Source of the DNA: Shewanella sp. MTB7
GTDB lineage: Bacteria; Pseudomonadota; Gammaproteobacteria; Enterobacterales; Shewanellaceae
Direction of reading: 5' to 3'
DNA: 64,000 nucleotides
NCBI RefSeq assembly: GCF_027571385.1
Contig: NZ_CP085636.1
Span: 3,410,001-3,474,000 of the forward strand
The position numbers and the translations under genes are program-made. The notes under the pieces are model-generated. The model saw only the letters and a program-made list of their open reading frames with translations, was not told where the DNA came from and searched no databases. The first letter of the stretch is position 1. Each line of letters starts with the position of its first letter. Positions 17,201 to 25,471 of the stretch are shown one piece after another.

Positions 17201-17942
17201 AGCCAGCGGTGAACTGCCACTGCAACCCTTTGATGATCTGTTACTTGGCCAATATCTCAATGACATAAAACCCATCATTGGTCGCACGCTTTATCTGCGG
17301 GGTGAAAATCAGCACTCACAGGATATCGAGCTTGCCTTTACTCAAGCAGATGGCCTAAATGATGCCATCACATTAGTGGGACGCATAGATGACCTCTGTG
17401 CTAAGGGCTTAGTCAATTACCGCCCCGGCACCGCCAATGGCCGTGACTTAATTCGCGTTTACTTAAGGCATTTGTGTATTTGTGCCATGAAAGATGCTGT
17501 GCTAGCTGATGCTGCTAACAGTACTACTGGTCAAGTCTGCGGCAAACAGCATATCAGTTACCTGCTTGATATCGGTCATTTCCACGCATTTCATGGGGTG
17601 ACATCAGAGCAAGCTAAGGCGCTATTGAGTCTTTGGTTATGTCACTTTCAATCAGGACAGCTGCACCCTTTAATGTTTATGCCCAGAACCGCCCTCGCCT
17701 ATGTCGAAGCAGAAGGGGAACATGGTGAGAAACTTATCGAAGCACAAAGTCAGTGGAAAGATGAACAAAATCAGCTGGGTGAAGGCTTTGAGCCTCATTA
17801 TCAACGTCTTTTCAGTTTCCCTGATGATTTCACAGAAGACAGATTCGGACAGATTGCCATGACACTGCTCAGCCCTATGCTCAGCCTGTATCACAAAGAC
17901 AAACTTAGCGAGTTGTCTGCATTTGTTGAAGGGGGCGCTTAA
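14289..17942 (+). CDS. recC: exodeoxyribonuclease V gamma subunit RecC
   Basis: RecC is the Chi-recognition subunit of RecBCD, the cytosolic helicase-nuclease that processes double-strand breaks. The start at 14289 (MLYLVQSNRMEAL) is chosen because it matches the family N terminus (LxVYxSNRL) and AGGA lies upstream; the longer in-frame start at 14241 adds 16 residues with no family match. Strong family blocks include MILVQSPGMSTWL-like, FPLPSSFIWQ, SMTWKLMELLPEL and FDQYLVYRPDWI. The 1217-residue length is somewhat above the E. coli protein (about 1122). It is followed 3 bp later by recB and then recD, a compact recCBD operon without ptrA. Confidence 0.96.
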   Translation: MLYLVQSNRMEALSAQLAEELKTPIPGMPLLMPEQILVQSPGMSTWLRLEIASKNKIAAALEFPLPSSFIWQLCHILLPDVPKENAFTKPSMTWKLMELLPELLNIDAFAPLNNYLNAANRTGEIKEEPLKLFQLCGQIADIFDQYLVYRPDWIAAWEANEPTLPPRGDKLDPSQTWQPILWRALIEFNNERLNKSRYHRANLHQSLFDALDDPNTDLDGLPRRLFVFGISSMAPQTLDVLYHLAKRIDVIMLNLSPCQHYWGDIVDPRLRARMALEYANKHKLETLWEDKLEVGNPLLANNGKMGRELLDLILELPEEHTNFNFECYQDPGIESLLQGIQHDILELETRDRSLGPDASLYLTLEGRRTLASNDDSLTLRSCHSPLREIETLHDHLLEMLSREPINPDDPLLAKDIVIMLPDVAAYAPYIDAVFSAKQGAHYIPYAIADRGAAQESPLINSFLHILSINQSRFGLTDILGILEVPAVLRRFELDDEALMMIRHWLEQAGVRWGRDETSRAAQSLPAFDKNSWAFGIKRLILGYAFSDDAALYQDTLTVAGIEGQSAQALGKLLNFIEALDEYRLQLAQNCDIEVRMAQLTQLLEDFYEVDDEERMQLQAIREAISKLKTELNEAGQVTPLNTQVLQNWFNSTLSESRVGQRYLAGSVNFCTLMPMRSIPFKVVCLVGMNDGIYPRVQHPVGFDLVAQFGPRKGDRSRRLDDRYLFLEAILSAREQLYISYIGHSERDNSERIPSMLVSELVEYCQLCYLPEAFNKLDRSDDETIVKVIPAIEKAVHQQLLIEQPLQPFDERLYLSQDPESSIQESSASTSLKQSALKQSGLKQSYSAQWCPATPPADAKELDLTNRLLKKSDTPRFIETGVNITQVNEQRDSLDTEELEVSALIRFFRNPAQYFFNRSLKVDLGLNIQADDNDEPFSLNALERYKLQANLLDNAISQNLETPDAVLLQRLKASGELPLQPFDDLLLGQYLNDIKPIIGRTLYLRGENQHSQDIELAFTQADGLNDAITLVGRIDDLCAKGLVNYRPGTANGRDLIRVYLRHLCICAMKDAVLADAANSTTGQVCGKQHISYLLDIGHFHAFHGVTSEQAKALLSLWLCHFQSGQLHPLMFMPRTALAYVEAEGEHGEKLIEAQSQWKDEQNQLGEGFEPHYQRLFSFPDDFTEDRFGQIAMTLLSPMLSLYHKDKLSELSAFVEGGA

Positions 17943-17944
17943 TC

Positions 17945-20900
17945 ATGACGTCGACTAATACAGAACATCAAAATGCTAATGCTCAACAGCGTAGTAAATC
18001 ACTCGGCTCAGTACCGTTAAACACCCTTACCCTGCCCTTTGGCGGCAGTCGCTTAATTGAGGCCAGCGCGGGTACAGGTAAAACCTTCACTATCGCGGGT
18101 TTATATGTGCGTTTACTCTTGGGTCATGAGATACCAAAACCACTAACCTGTGAGCAAATTTTGGTGGTGACCTTCACCAATGCAGCCACGGGTGAACTTA
18201 GAGATCGTATCCGCCGCAAGATCCAACTGGCATACCGTTGTTTTATCGGTTTAGACACAGGTGATGAGCTGATAGAATCTCTCTATCGACTCACGCCAGA
18301 ATCAGAGCGTCCACTCGCGCTCAAACGGCTCGACTTGGCACTAAAATCACTCGATGAAGCCTCCATTTTTACCATTCACGGCTTTTGTCAGCGCATATTG
18401 GCCGACATGGCATTTGAGTCATCCTTGCTATTTGAGTCTGAATTTACCTTAGATGACAGTGAGTTTTTGCATCACGCGGTGCGCGATTTTTGGCGGGAGC
18501 ACTGTTACCCACTGCCCATCTATTTAGCCGAAATTATCCAGAAGAAATTTAGTGATCCCGATGCACTGTCCAAGCAACTCAGGCCATTGCTTGGAGCAAG
18601 TCAGGCCACAGCCCTGCCGATACCCCAGCCCTTTGATAAACTGCAGCAAACATTAACTCAAAGTTTGAGTCGCCTTAAACTTATTTGGCCGCGAGAACGT
18701 GAGAACATCGAAGGCTTACTGCACGCATTACCACTGAGTGGCGTGAGATTCGGTAAAAAGCCTGATGGTTATCCGAAACTGGCTAAAATGCTTGATTACA
18801 TGGACAACTGGTGCAAATTCAGTGAAAGTCTGCCGCCATTGAAAGTAATGGAATGCCTCTCTTTAAGTGAGCTTAAACTTAACAAGGGCGGCGAAATACC
18901 CACGCCAGAGCAAGCACCAGTGTTAGATCATATCGAGCGTTTGTGCGGGCTTATCACTGATTTTATCCCAAGCTTTCTCTATTGTGCCCAAAGCGGGATC
19001 GCAAAGCGTTTTTCTCAGCAAAAATCTGAGCGGAATTTATTGACTCCAGATGATCTGCTCATCACCCTCGAAAATGCACTGCGCCCTGACGAAAACAGCC
19101 CGTCCTCTTTAGCAAGCACCATTGCTAAACGATTTCCTATCGCGCTGATTGATGAGTTTCAGGATACCGATCCACTACAATTTGCTATTTTTAGCCGTAT
19201 CTATCAGATGCAAGAGCAGCCGACCGAACTCGATGATAAATCGGGGGCAGACAACTTAAGTCTGCTGATGATTGGCGATCCTAAACAGGCCATTTATGCC
19301 TTCAGGGGCGCGGATATTCACACCTATATCCAAGCTAGAGAACAAACTAAGGATCACTATAATCTCGACACTAACTATCGCTCCAGTCGCAACATGATAG
19401 TGGGCGTCAATGCCCTGTTTGAAAATCGAGACGAACCTTTTATCAGCGAGGCTATCCCATTTGAGCCCGTACAGCCCTCGCCCTTTGCCGATAAAAAGGT
19501 GTTTATTGAGCGTACCAATGACTCATCGGCACTCAAAATCAAACTGCTAAGTGAAGATCCTGAAAAGGGATTGAATAAAACCACCGCCAGAAAGCGATTG
19601 GCAGAAGATGCCGCAGCCGAAATATGCAGATTGCTCACCGAGGCACAAGCTGGCGAGTGCACCATTAGCGGCGCGCCACTAAAAGCCAAAGACATTGCCG
19701 TGCTGGTGCGCGACAGAAATGAAGCTGCCGTGATTAAAAAGTCTTTGTCTAATCGGCAAATTGGCGCGGTTTTCTTAAGTCGAGATAGCGTATTTAATAC
19801 CTTAGAGGCCCGTGAAATGGCCTTGGTGTTGCACGCACTTGCCACACCAAAAGATGAGCGTGCGCTGCGCTCAGCCTTAGCCACCTCCCTACTTGGTTAT
19901 GACGCGCTGGCGATCCACAGTTTTAACCAAGATGAGATGGTTAGACAGACCTTGCTTGAACAATTTGATACCTTGCATCATAGCTGGTTACGACGGGGGA
20001 TCATGCCTGCGTTGCTGAATCTGGCCAATGAGACCAAGCTTATTGAACGCCTGCTTCGAGGTGAAGATGGCGAGCGACGCTTAACCGACTTCAGACATTT
20101 AGCCGAACTACTGCAACAAAAAGCCACTGAACTCGATGGCATAAGTGCACTGGTTAACTGGTATGAACAGGCTCTTATCGACAACAATACTAGTGAAGAA
20201 GCACAGCTACGGCTCGAAAGTGAACAGAATCTAGTTCAAATCGTCACGATTCATAAAAGTAAGGGACTTGAATATCCGGTCTGTTTTATCCCCTTTGTCA
20301 GCTTAGCGAGGGATAACCGTCGCAAACCAGCCCCGATGCTTTACCATGAAAAGAATAAATTGGTATGGGATATCAACCAAACCGATGAGGGCTGGGAGCG
20401 TCATAAACGCGAAAACCTCGCCGAAGATCTGCGCCTGCTGTATGTAGCCATGACGCGTCCTGTGTATCAGTGTTATCTCTATGTGGCCAACCACAGTCGC
20501 TTCACTAAGAAAGCGGGGATCACCAGCCAACTGAATGAAACCGGAATAGGCTATTTGCTCGGTATCGAAAACAAAGCCTGTGAGTTCGCACTCATTGAGT
20601 CTCAAGCTAACAAACTGAAATGTGATGCCATTAGTGTCACCGAGATGGATGATCTTGCCTCGACTCATGCGTTAGGCAATACCTCGGACTATCAATCGAC
20701 TCTAGCCCCTAAAGAGCTTAAGCGTAAACTCTATACGCCATGGCGTGTGGGCAGTTACTCTGGGCTAGTGAAAGACCTGCCCCATGAGCATATTGCCCCT
20801 GGCGCTGATGATGAAGCTTTTCCTGAACTTGAGATCATTCAAGATGAGGTCGACCCAACACCGTCTCGATTCACTTTCGAACGCGGTGCCAACGCGGGTA

Positions 20901-21640
20901 GCTTTATGCACTTAGTGCTGGAGCTGATTGACTTTACTCAAGCTGAAGCTGAACTCCCAGTTCAACTGCCTATTGCCATGGAAAAGTACGGTATCGACGA
21001 GAGCTGGTATGAGGTGCTTTATACTTGGTATCTAGACTTGCTTGACTCTCCGCTTATAGCTGATGGCACTCCACTAGCCGCTGATGGCTCTCTGAAATTG
21101 GCTCAACTTACTAATTCTCAAAAGTTAGTAGAGATGGAGTTCTACCTGCCCATTAATCAGCTGAGTGCAGTAAGACTCAATGAGCTACTTGAACATTTTG
21201 GTTACAGTGCAGGCTTGAGTTTTGAATCTCTCAAGGGGATGCTCAAGGGCTTTATTGATCTAACCTTCGAACACCAGGGCCAGTTCTATATTGCTGATTA
21301 CAAGTCTAACCATCTGGGTGATGATTTTACTCATTATGGTGTTGATGCGATGCGCGGCGCAATTCGTAGCCATAGATATGACCTCCAGTACATCATCTAC
21401 ACCTTGGCTTTACACCGATACCTGCGATTGAGAATGCCACATTATAATTACGATCAACATATTGGCGGCAGTTATTATCTCTTCCTGCGTGGCATGTCTG
21501 TCAATGCACCACTCTCAGGCGTTTTCTATGATAAACCGCCACAGGCACTTATCAAATCTCTCGATGAGTTGTTCGATCGTGAACTCTCAATTAACACGCC
21601 TTTCTATCCAAGCAACCCAAATCAAGCCAATGGAGCTTAA
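17945..21640 (+). CDS. recB: exodeoxyribonuclease V beta subunit RecB
   Basis: The 1231-residue protein is the UvrD-type 3'-5' helicase and nuclease subunit of RecBCD. Motifs in order are the Walker A ASAGTGKT near residue 40, TFTNAATGELRDRI (motif Ia), LIDEFQDTDPLQF (Walker B), GDPKQAIYAFRGAD (motif III), TIHKSKGLEYPV (motif V), VAMTRP (motif VI), and the C-terminal nuclease motif IADYKSN with its Asp and Lys. It starts 3 bp after recC and ends 4 bp before recD, consistent with coupled translation of the complex. Confidence 0.97.
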   Translation: MTSTNTEHQNANAQQRSKSLGSVPLNTLTLPFGGSRLIEASAGTGKTFTIAGLYVRLLLGHEIPKPLTCEQILVVTFTNAATGELRDRIRRKIQLAYRCFIGLDTGDELIESLYRLTPESERPLALKRLDLALKSLDEASIFTIHGFCQRILADMAFESSLLFESEFTLDDSEFLHHAVRDFWREHCYPLPIYLAEIIQKKFSDPDALSKQLRPLLGASQATALPIPQPFDKLQQTLTQSLSRLKLIWPRERENIEGLLHALPLSGVRFGKKPDGYPKLAKMLDYMDNWCKFSESLPPLKVMECLSLSELKLNKGGEIPTPEQAPVLDHIERLCGLITDFIPSFLYCAQSGIAKRFSQQKSERNLLTPDDLLITLENALRPDENSPSSLASTIAKRFPIALIDEFQDTDPLQFAIFSRIYQMQEQPTELDDKSGADNLSLLMIGDPKQAIYAFRGADIHTYIQAREQTKDHYNLDTNYRSSRNMIVGVNALFENRDEPFISEAIPFEPVQPSPFADKKVFIERTNDSSALKIKLLSEDPEKGLNKTTARKRLAEDAAAEICRLLTEAQAGECTISGAPLKAKDIAVLVRDRNEAAVIKKSLSNRQIGAVFLSRDSVFNTLEAREMALVLHALATPKDERALRSALATSLLGYDALAIHSFNQDEMVRQTLLEQFDTLHHSWLRRGIMPALLNLANETKLIERLLRGEDGERRLTDFRHLAELLQQKATELDGISALVNWYEQALIDNNTSEEAQLRLESEQNLVQIVTIHKSKGLEYPVCFIPFVSLARDNRRKPAPMLYHEKNKLVWDINQTDEGWERHKRENLAEDLRLLYVAMTRPVYQCYLYVANHSRFTKKAGITSQLNETGIGYLLGIENKACEFALIESQANKLKCDAISVTEMDDLASTHALGNTSDYQSTLAPKELKRKLYTPWRVGSYSGLVKDLPHEHIAPGADDEAFPELEIIQDEVDPTPSRFTFERGANAGSFMHLVLELIDFTQAEAELPVQLPIAMEKYGIDESWYEVLYTWYLDLLDSPLIADGTPLAADGSLKLAQLTNSQKLVEMEFYLPINQLSAVRLNELLEHFGYSAGLSFESLKGMLKGFIDLTFEHQGQFYIADYKSNHLGDDFTHYGVDAMRGAIRSHRYDLQYIIYTLALHRYLRLRMPHYNYDQHIGGSYYLFLRGMSVNAPLSGVFYDKPPQALIKSLDELFDRELSINTPFYPSNPNQANGA

Positions 21641-21643
21641 GCG

Positions 21644-23773
21644 ATGATCCAGTCAACACAGCCGATTAAAGTGCTATTGAAAGTCTGGGAAGCCGAACGT
21701 TTAATCACCCCACTCGACCGGCACTTTGCTATCGAACTGGCACAGTTACACCAGACTCAGCTTAAGACGTTAGATGAAGCACATACCAGTGAAACCTCTT
21801 ACAAGAAAGGCGCATACCGTGAACTCTTTTTACTGATCTGCGCGCTGCTGAGTAAACAGTTATCTCAACAACACACTTGTCTGCCTATTCATCAGATATC
21901 GCTGGATAATCCCATGGTTGAGCAGGTATCTCATTGTCGTATAACCTGCACTCACTCTGAGCTCACAGCCATATTGGCGCAATTCCCCTGCATCAGCTCG
22001 ATGGGTAATGCTTCAGAGCCTGAGTCGTTAACAGCGCCCATTTCAACAGAGGGTTCAACAGCAGGTTCAACATTAGTCTCGACACCGATTGTGTTAGACA
22101 GTGGCGATCTGTATCTGCAACGTTATTATCAATTTGAGACTCAGGTCAGTGACTATCTAATCCAACTGTCAAAGAATCAGGGGTCTAAAGTCACCGGCGC
22201 CACTAAAGCCAGTTTAGATATTCTTTTCCCTGCCTCACCCAGTGATGTAGCGCCAGTGTTTGACTGGCAGAAAATCGCCACTGCCACCGCCTTTAGTAAA
22301 AAGTTAGCTGTGATCACTGGCGGCCCTGGCACAGGTAAAACCACAACCGTCACTAAGCTGCTGTTTTTATTAGCACAAGAATCGCTAATGACCATAAAAC
22401 TGGTGGCACCTACGGGTAAAGCTGCGGCCAGATTAAGTGAATCAATCAAAGCCTCCAAGGTGCGACTGAAACAGGAATTAGCCCCCTTTGCTGACAGAAT
22501 TAATCTGGATAACTTGTATCGAGTACCAGAGGAAGCGTCAACCTTGCACAGGTTGTTAGGGGTTATTCCCAACTCTCATCAATTTCGCCACCACAAAGAT
22601 AACCCTCTTAGACTGGATCTGCTGGTCATCGATGAAGCCTCTATGGTCGATCTCCCTATGATGCACAAGGTGTTATCGGCACTGCCATCTCATGCAAGAC
22701 TCATACTGCTTGGGGATCAAGACCAGCTTGCTTCGGTTGAAGCCGGTGCGGTATTGGCCGATATCTGTGCAGGATTAAAACTCTCTAATCCCCATGCAGG
22801 CAGTAAATGGCAGATGCGATATTCAGCCCACTATGCTCAAGCGTTATCCACGCTAACAGGTTTTGATCTCAGTGGATTCATCAATGAATCGCCAAAAATT
22901 GGTGACAGTTTATGCATGTTAATGCACAGTCACAGATTTAAAGGCGATGCCGGTATTGGCCAATTAGCCGCTGCGGTAAATAATTCAGATAAAGCCCGCA
23001 TCATGCAAGTGTGGCAGAAGGGTTACGAGGAACTGACTTGGATTGAGCATCAAAAGACCCATAGCGGTAATGCTGGGTTAGACGAGTTACTCTCCCTCGC
23101 AGTGACTCATTATCGCCGTTATCTTGAATTGGCAAAACATGCCAGCAGTACACCAACTGAGATCATCGATTGCTATAACGAATTTCGAATTTTGTGCGCC
23201 ATGCGCGCTGGGGAATATGGTGTAGATGGCATCAACTTGGGCGTGACCAATGCCCTCAAGCAAGCCAAGTTAATCTCGACTGAGCTTGAATTTTATCAGG
23301 GACGTCCGGTTATCATTCAGAGTAATGACTATAACTTAGGCCTGTTTAATGGTGATATTGGTTTGATCCTTTTAGACTCTGACCAGTCCCAACAAGGGCT
23401 ATCAGATAAAAATGAGGCAAGCCACCCTCGCCACTCTCCCCTAAGGTTGATCCCCCCAAGATTAATGGCTCACTTTATCCAAGCCGATGGCAGTATCTTA
23501 AAAGTACTCCCCGCTCGCCTGCCCAGCCACGATACTTGCTTTGCCATGACGGTACATAAGAGCCAAGGCAGCGAATTTAGTAGTGTCAGTCTGGTATTGC
23601 CACTCTGGCCCAGTCTTGCTCAAAAGCAACTGTTAACCAAAGAGCTGGTGTACACCGCCATCACCCGCGCCAAAAAGCACTTTACTTGTCTGGGATCGCA
23701 AACCGTCTTCGAACATGCCAGTTTACAAGCGACTCAACGATCTTCAGGCCTCGCAAGACGATTATGGCATTAA
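21644..23773 (+). CDS. recD: exodeoxyribonuclease V alpha subunit RecD
   Basis: The 709-residue protein is the 5'-3' helicase subunit of RecBCD (E. coli RecD is about 608). Visible SF1B motifs are Walker A TGGPGTGKTTTV, APTGKAAARL (Ia), LVIDEASMVDLPMM (II), LLGDQDQLASVEAGAVL (III), and the C-terminal TVHKSQGSEF and VYTAITRAKK (V and VI). The extra length comes partly from a Ser/Thr-rich insertion around residues 120-155. It is the third gene of the recCBD operon. The 3' end runs to 16 bp before the FrnE-like gene, so that gene may be cotranscribed. Confidence 0.96.
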   Translation: MIQSTQPIKVLLKVWEAERLITPLDRHFAIELAQLHQTQLKTLDEAHTSETSYKKGAYRELFLLICALLSKQLSQQHTCLPIHQISLDNPMVEQVSHCRITCTHSELTAILAQFPCISSMGNASEPESLTAPISTEGSTAGSTLVSTPIVLDSGDLYLQRYYQFETQVSDYLIQLSKNQGSKVTGATKASLDILFPASPSDVAPVFDWQKIATATAFSKKLAVITGGPGTGKTTTVTKLLFLLAQESLMTIKLVAPTGKAAARLSESIKASKVRLKQELAPFADRINLDNLYRVPEEASTLHRLLGVIPNSHQFRHHKDNPLRLDLLVIDEASMVDLPMMHKVLSALPSHARLILLGDQDQLASVEAGAVLADICAGLKLSNPHAGSKWQMRYSAHYAQALSTLTGFDLSGFINESPKIGDSLCMLMHSHRFKGDAGIGQLAAAVNNSDKARIMQVWQKGYEELTWIEHQKTHSGNAGLDELLSLAVTHYRRYLELAKHASSTPTEIIDCYNEFRILCAMRAGEYGVDGINLGVTNALKQAKLISTELEFYQGRPVIIQSNDYNLGLFNGDIGLILLDSDQSQQGLSDKNEASHPRHSPLRLIPPRLMAHFIQADGSILKVLPARLPSHDTCFAMTVHKSQGSEFSSVSLVLPLWPSLAQKQLLTKELVYTAITRAKKHFTCLGSQTVFEHASLQATQRSSGLARRLWH

Positions 23774-23789
23774 GGTATGGGATGAACAT

Positions 23790-24419
23790 ATGAACTTAGA
23801 AAATAATCCTAAACCAACACTCTATTACGTCTATGATCCTATGTGCAGTTGGTGTTGGGGCTACGCCCCAACCTGGCATAAACTGAGAACAGCGTTAGAA
23901 GTGTCAGGAATAACCGTCGAGTACAAACTGGGCGGCTTAGCACCTGATTCTGACGAACTGATGCATAAGGAGATGCAATCTTTCCTTGAGCAGACCTGGC
24001 ATAAAATCAACATCCAACTTGGCACTACATTTAACTATGATTTTTGGAGGAAATGTCAGCCAAGACGCTCAACGTATCCAGCTTGCCGCGCAGTGTTAAT
24101 CGCCAGAGAGCAAGGCCTTGAACAGCAGATGCTTGATGGCATTCAAACCGCCTATTATCTCGAAGCCAAGAACCCTTCGGATCTTGACACCTTGGCCAAT
24201 ATAGCGGCAAAAATAGGTCTAAATACTACTGAGTTTGTCACACAGATGCACAGTGAGTTGCTTAATCAAAAACTGCTGAGCGAGATAGCCACTGTACGCC
24301 AACTCCCCATCCAAGGATTCCCCTCACTGGTGCTTGAGCAACATGGTCTGTTTAAACCTATACCATTAGATTATCAAAACTGGCAGAACAGTTATCAAAA
24401 GGTAATCGATGACTTGTAG
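23790..24419 (+). CDS. DsbA-family (FrnE-like) thioredoxin-fold protein
   Basis: The start at 23790 (MNLENNPKPTLYYVYDPMC) leaves a 209-residue protein; a longer in-frame start inside recD adds nothing recognisable. The DsbA-like fold is shown by YVYDPMCSWCWGY, where the redox motif is CSWC, and by the C-terminal cis-Pro region QGFPSLVLE. The helical insertion contains the family's R-R-x-x-x-x-x-x-C-R-A motif (PRRSTYPACRA). There is no signal peptide, so it is a cytosolic disulfide oxidoreductase of the FrnE type. It sits directly behind recD. The substrate is unknown; FrnE proteins in other bacteria are linked to oxidative stress. Confidence 0.85.
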   Translation: MNLENNPKPTLYYVYDPMCSWCWGYAPTWHKLRTALEVSGITVEYKLGGLAPDSDELMHKEMQSFLEQTWHKINIQLGTTFNYDFWRKCQPRRSTYPACRAVLIAREQGLEQQMLDGIQTAYYLEAKNPSDLDTLANIAAKIGLNTTEFVTQMHSELLNQKLLSEIATVRQLPIQGFPSLVLEQHGLFKPIPLDYQNWQNSYQKVIDDL

Positions 24420-24470
24420 TCATGGATCCGACACACCGATGGCATGATGCCAAAGAAAGTTACAAATAAA

Positions 24471-24505
24471 AAAACCATCAACACAATCAAGGTATCGATG
24501 GTTTT
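24471..24505. terminator. bidirectional rho-independent terminator
   Basis: An inverted repeat AAAACCATC (24471-24479) and GATGGTTTT (24497-24505), preceded by a run of A and followed by T-rich sequence, lies between the convergent FrnE-like gene and the exported protein gene. It can serve both directions. Confidence 0.75.
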
Positions 24506-24565
24506 CCATTTTCAAACCACTTACATCACTAAAATTGCAATGAAATGATTAAATCTACGAATAGA

Positions 24566-25132
24566 TTAGAACAAAGTGGGTACACCAAGATAGGTGATCA
24601 CTAGGCGATTCTGATATTCATTCTTATAATTCCAACGTGAAATATCATAAATAGCTCGCTGATAACGTGCTTGAATAAACAAGGTATCACCCTCTTCAAG
24701 CGACATGATGCCATTGACAGCTGCAATTCCTGGTATAGCGCAACCGTAATTAGCTATGTCTGCGAACGTAACGGGGCCAATTGAGGCATTGCTACCTGGC
24801 GCTGCAGCATTGGGGACTGAGATACCGATACGTAACAGGTATCTACTGCCGCATTTCAGTTGAGAGAAACGGGCATCGACATTGTATAAACCCTTTGCTG
24901 GTGCAGTAAAGATATGTGAATTAGTATCAAATGAAGTATTGAAATTGATGTTAGCTGTATTATATTCAACAACTTTAATACTGCCATTATTCGCTTCAGT
25001 AAGCTCATCACCTGATATGTAGGCATCCACCACCACTTGATGATTTTGGATCCAAGTTGCATTTGCAGATGAAGCTATTAATAGGGTTAAACCCGCAGTC
25101 GCTAGTGTAAATATTGTCTTCATGTTTCTCAT
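24566..25132 (-). CDS. exported protein with C1q/TNF-like jelly-roll appearance
   Basis: The 188-residue protein begins with a clear signal peptide ending SSANA-T. The mature chain contains IFTAPAKGLYNVDARF and later SLEEGDTLFIQARY, patterns seen in bacterial C1q-like/TNF-like beta jelly-roll proteins (F-x-x-P-x-x-G-x-Y and G-D-x-I-x-V). Three Cys (KCG, YGC) may form disulfides. It is a periplasmic or secreted binding protein of unknown ligand. GGAG lies upstream of the ATG. It is transcribed divergently from the TonB-dependent receptor. Function cannot be assigned. Confidence 0.65.
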   Translation of the reverse strand: MRNMKTIFTLATAGLTLLIASSANATWIQNHQVVVDAYISGDELTEANNGSIKVVEYNTANINFNTSFDTNSHIFTAPAKGLYNVDARFSQLKCGSRYLLRIGISVPNAAAPGSNASIGPVTFADIANYGCAIPGIAAVNGIMSLEEGDTLFIQARYQRAIYDISRWNYKNEYQNRLVITYLGVPTLF

Positions 25133-25471
25133 GTATTCTGTTCTCCACTTACTGTTTATGTTAACCCTACTTCTTTAATGGACAGAGGATTAATCTACAA
25201 TCCAGCAAAAAATTGAAACAATATTCTTACACAAATTATTACATTCGTAAACTTATTTATCATATAATACACAGCTAAGACCAACAAAATGGGATCATAT
25301 GGTCCAAAGAAACACTTTTGGCACATCAATCACTATGGTGCTCCTCATTCCACAAACGGTAAATTCGTTACGTCTCACCTACTAAAGTAGCAAAGAACTC
25401 CTCATAAACGTTAATAGCTCTATTTCTTAAATTTTTATAATCTAACTAAAAGATTTAAAGGAGAAAACCCC
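25133..25471. other. divergent intergenic region (exported protein / TonB-dependent receptor)
   Basis: The 339 bases between two divergent genes contain no credible gene. It must carry both promoters. The receptor's ribosome site AAAGGAGAAAACCCC precedes a TTG start at 25472. No Fur-box-like palindrome was seen. Confidence 0.5.
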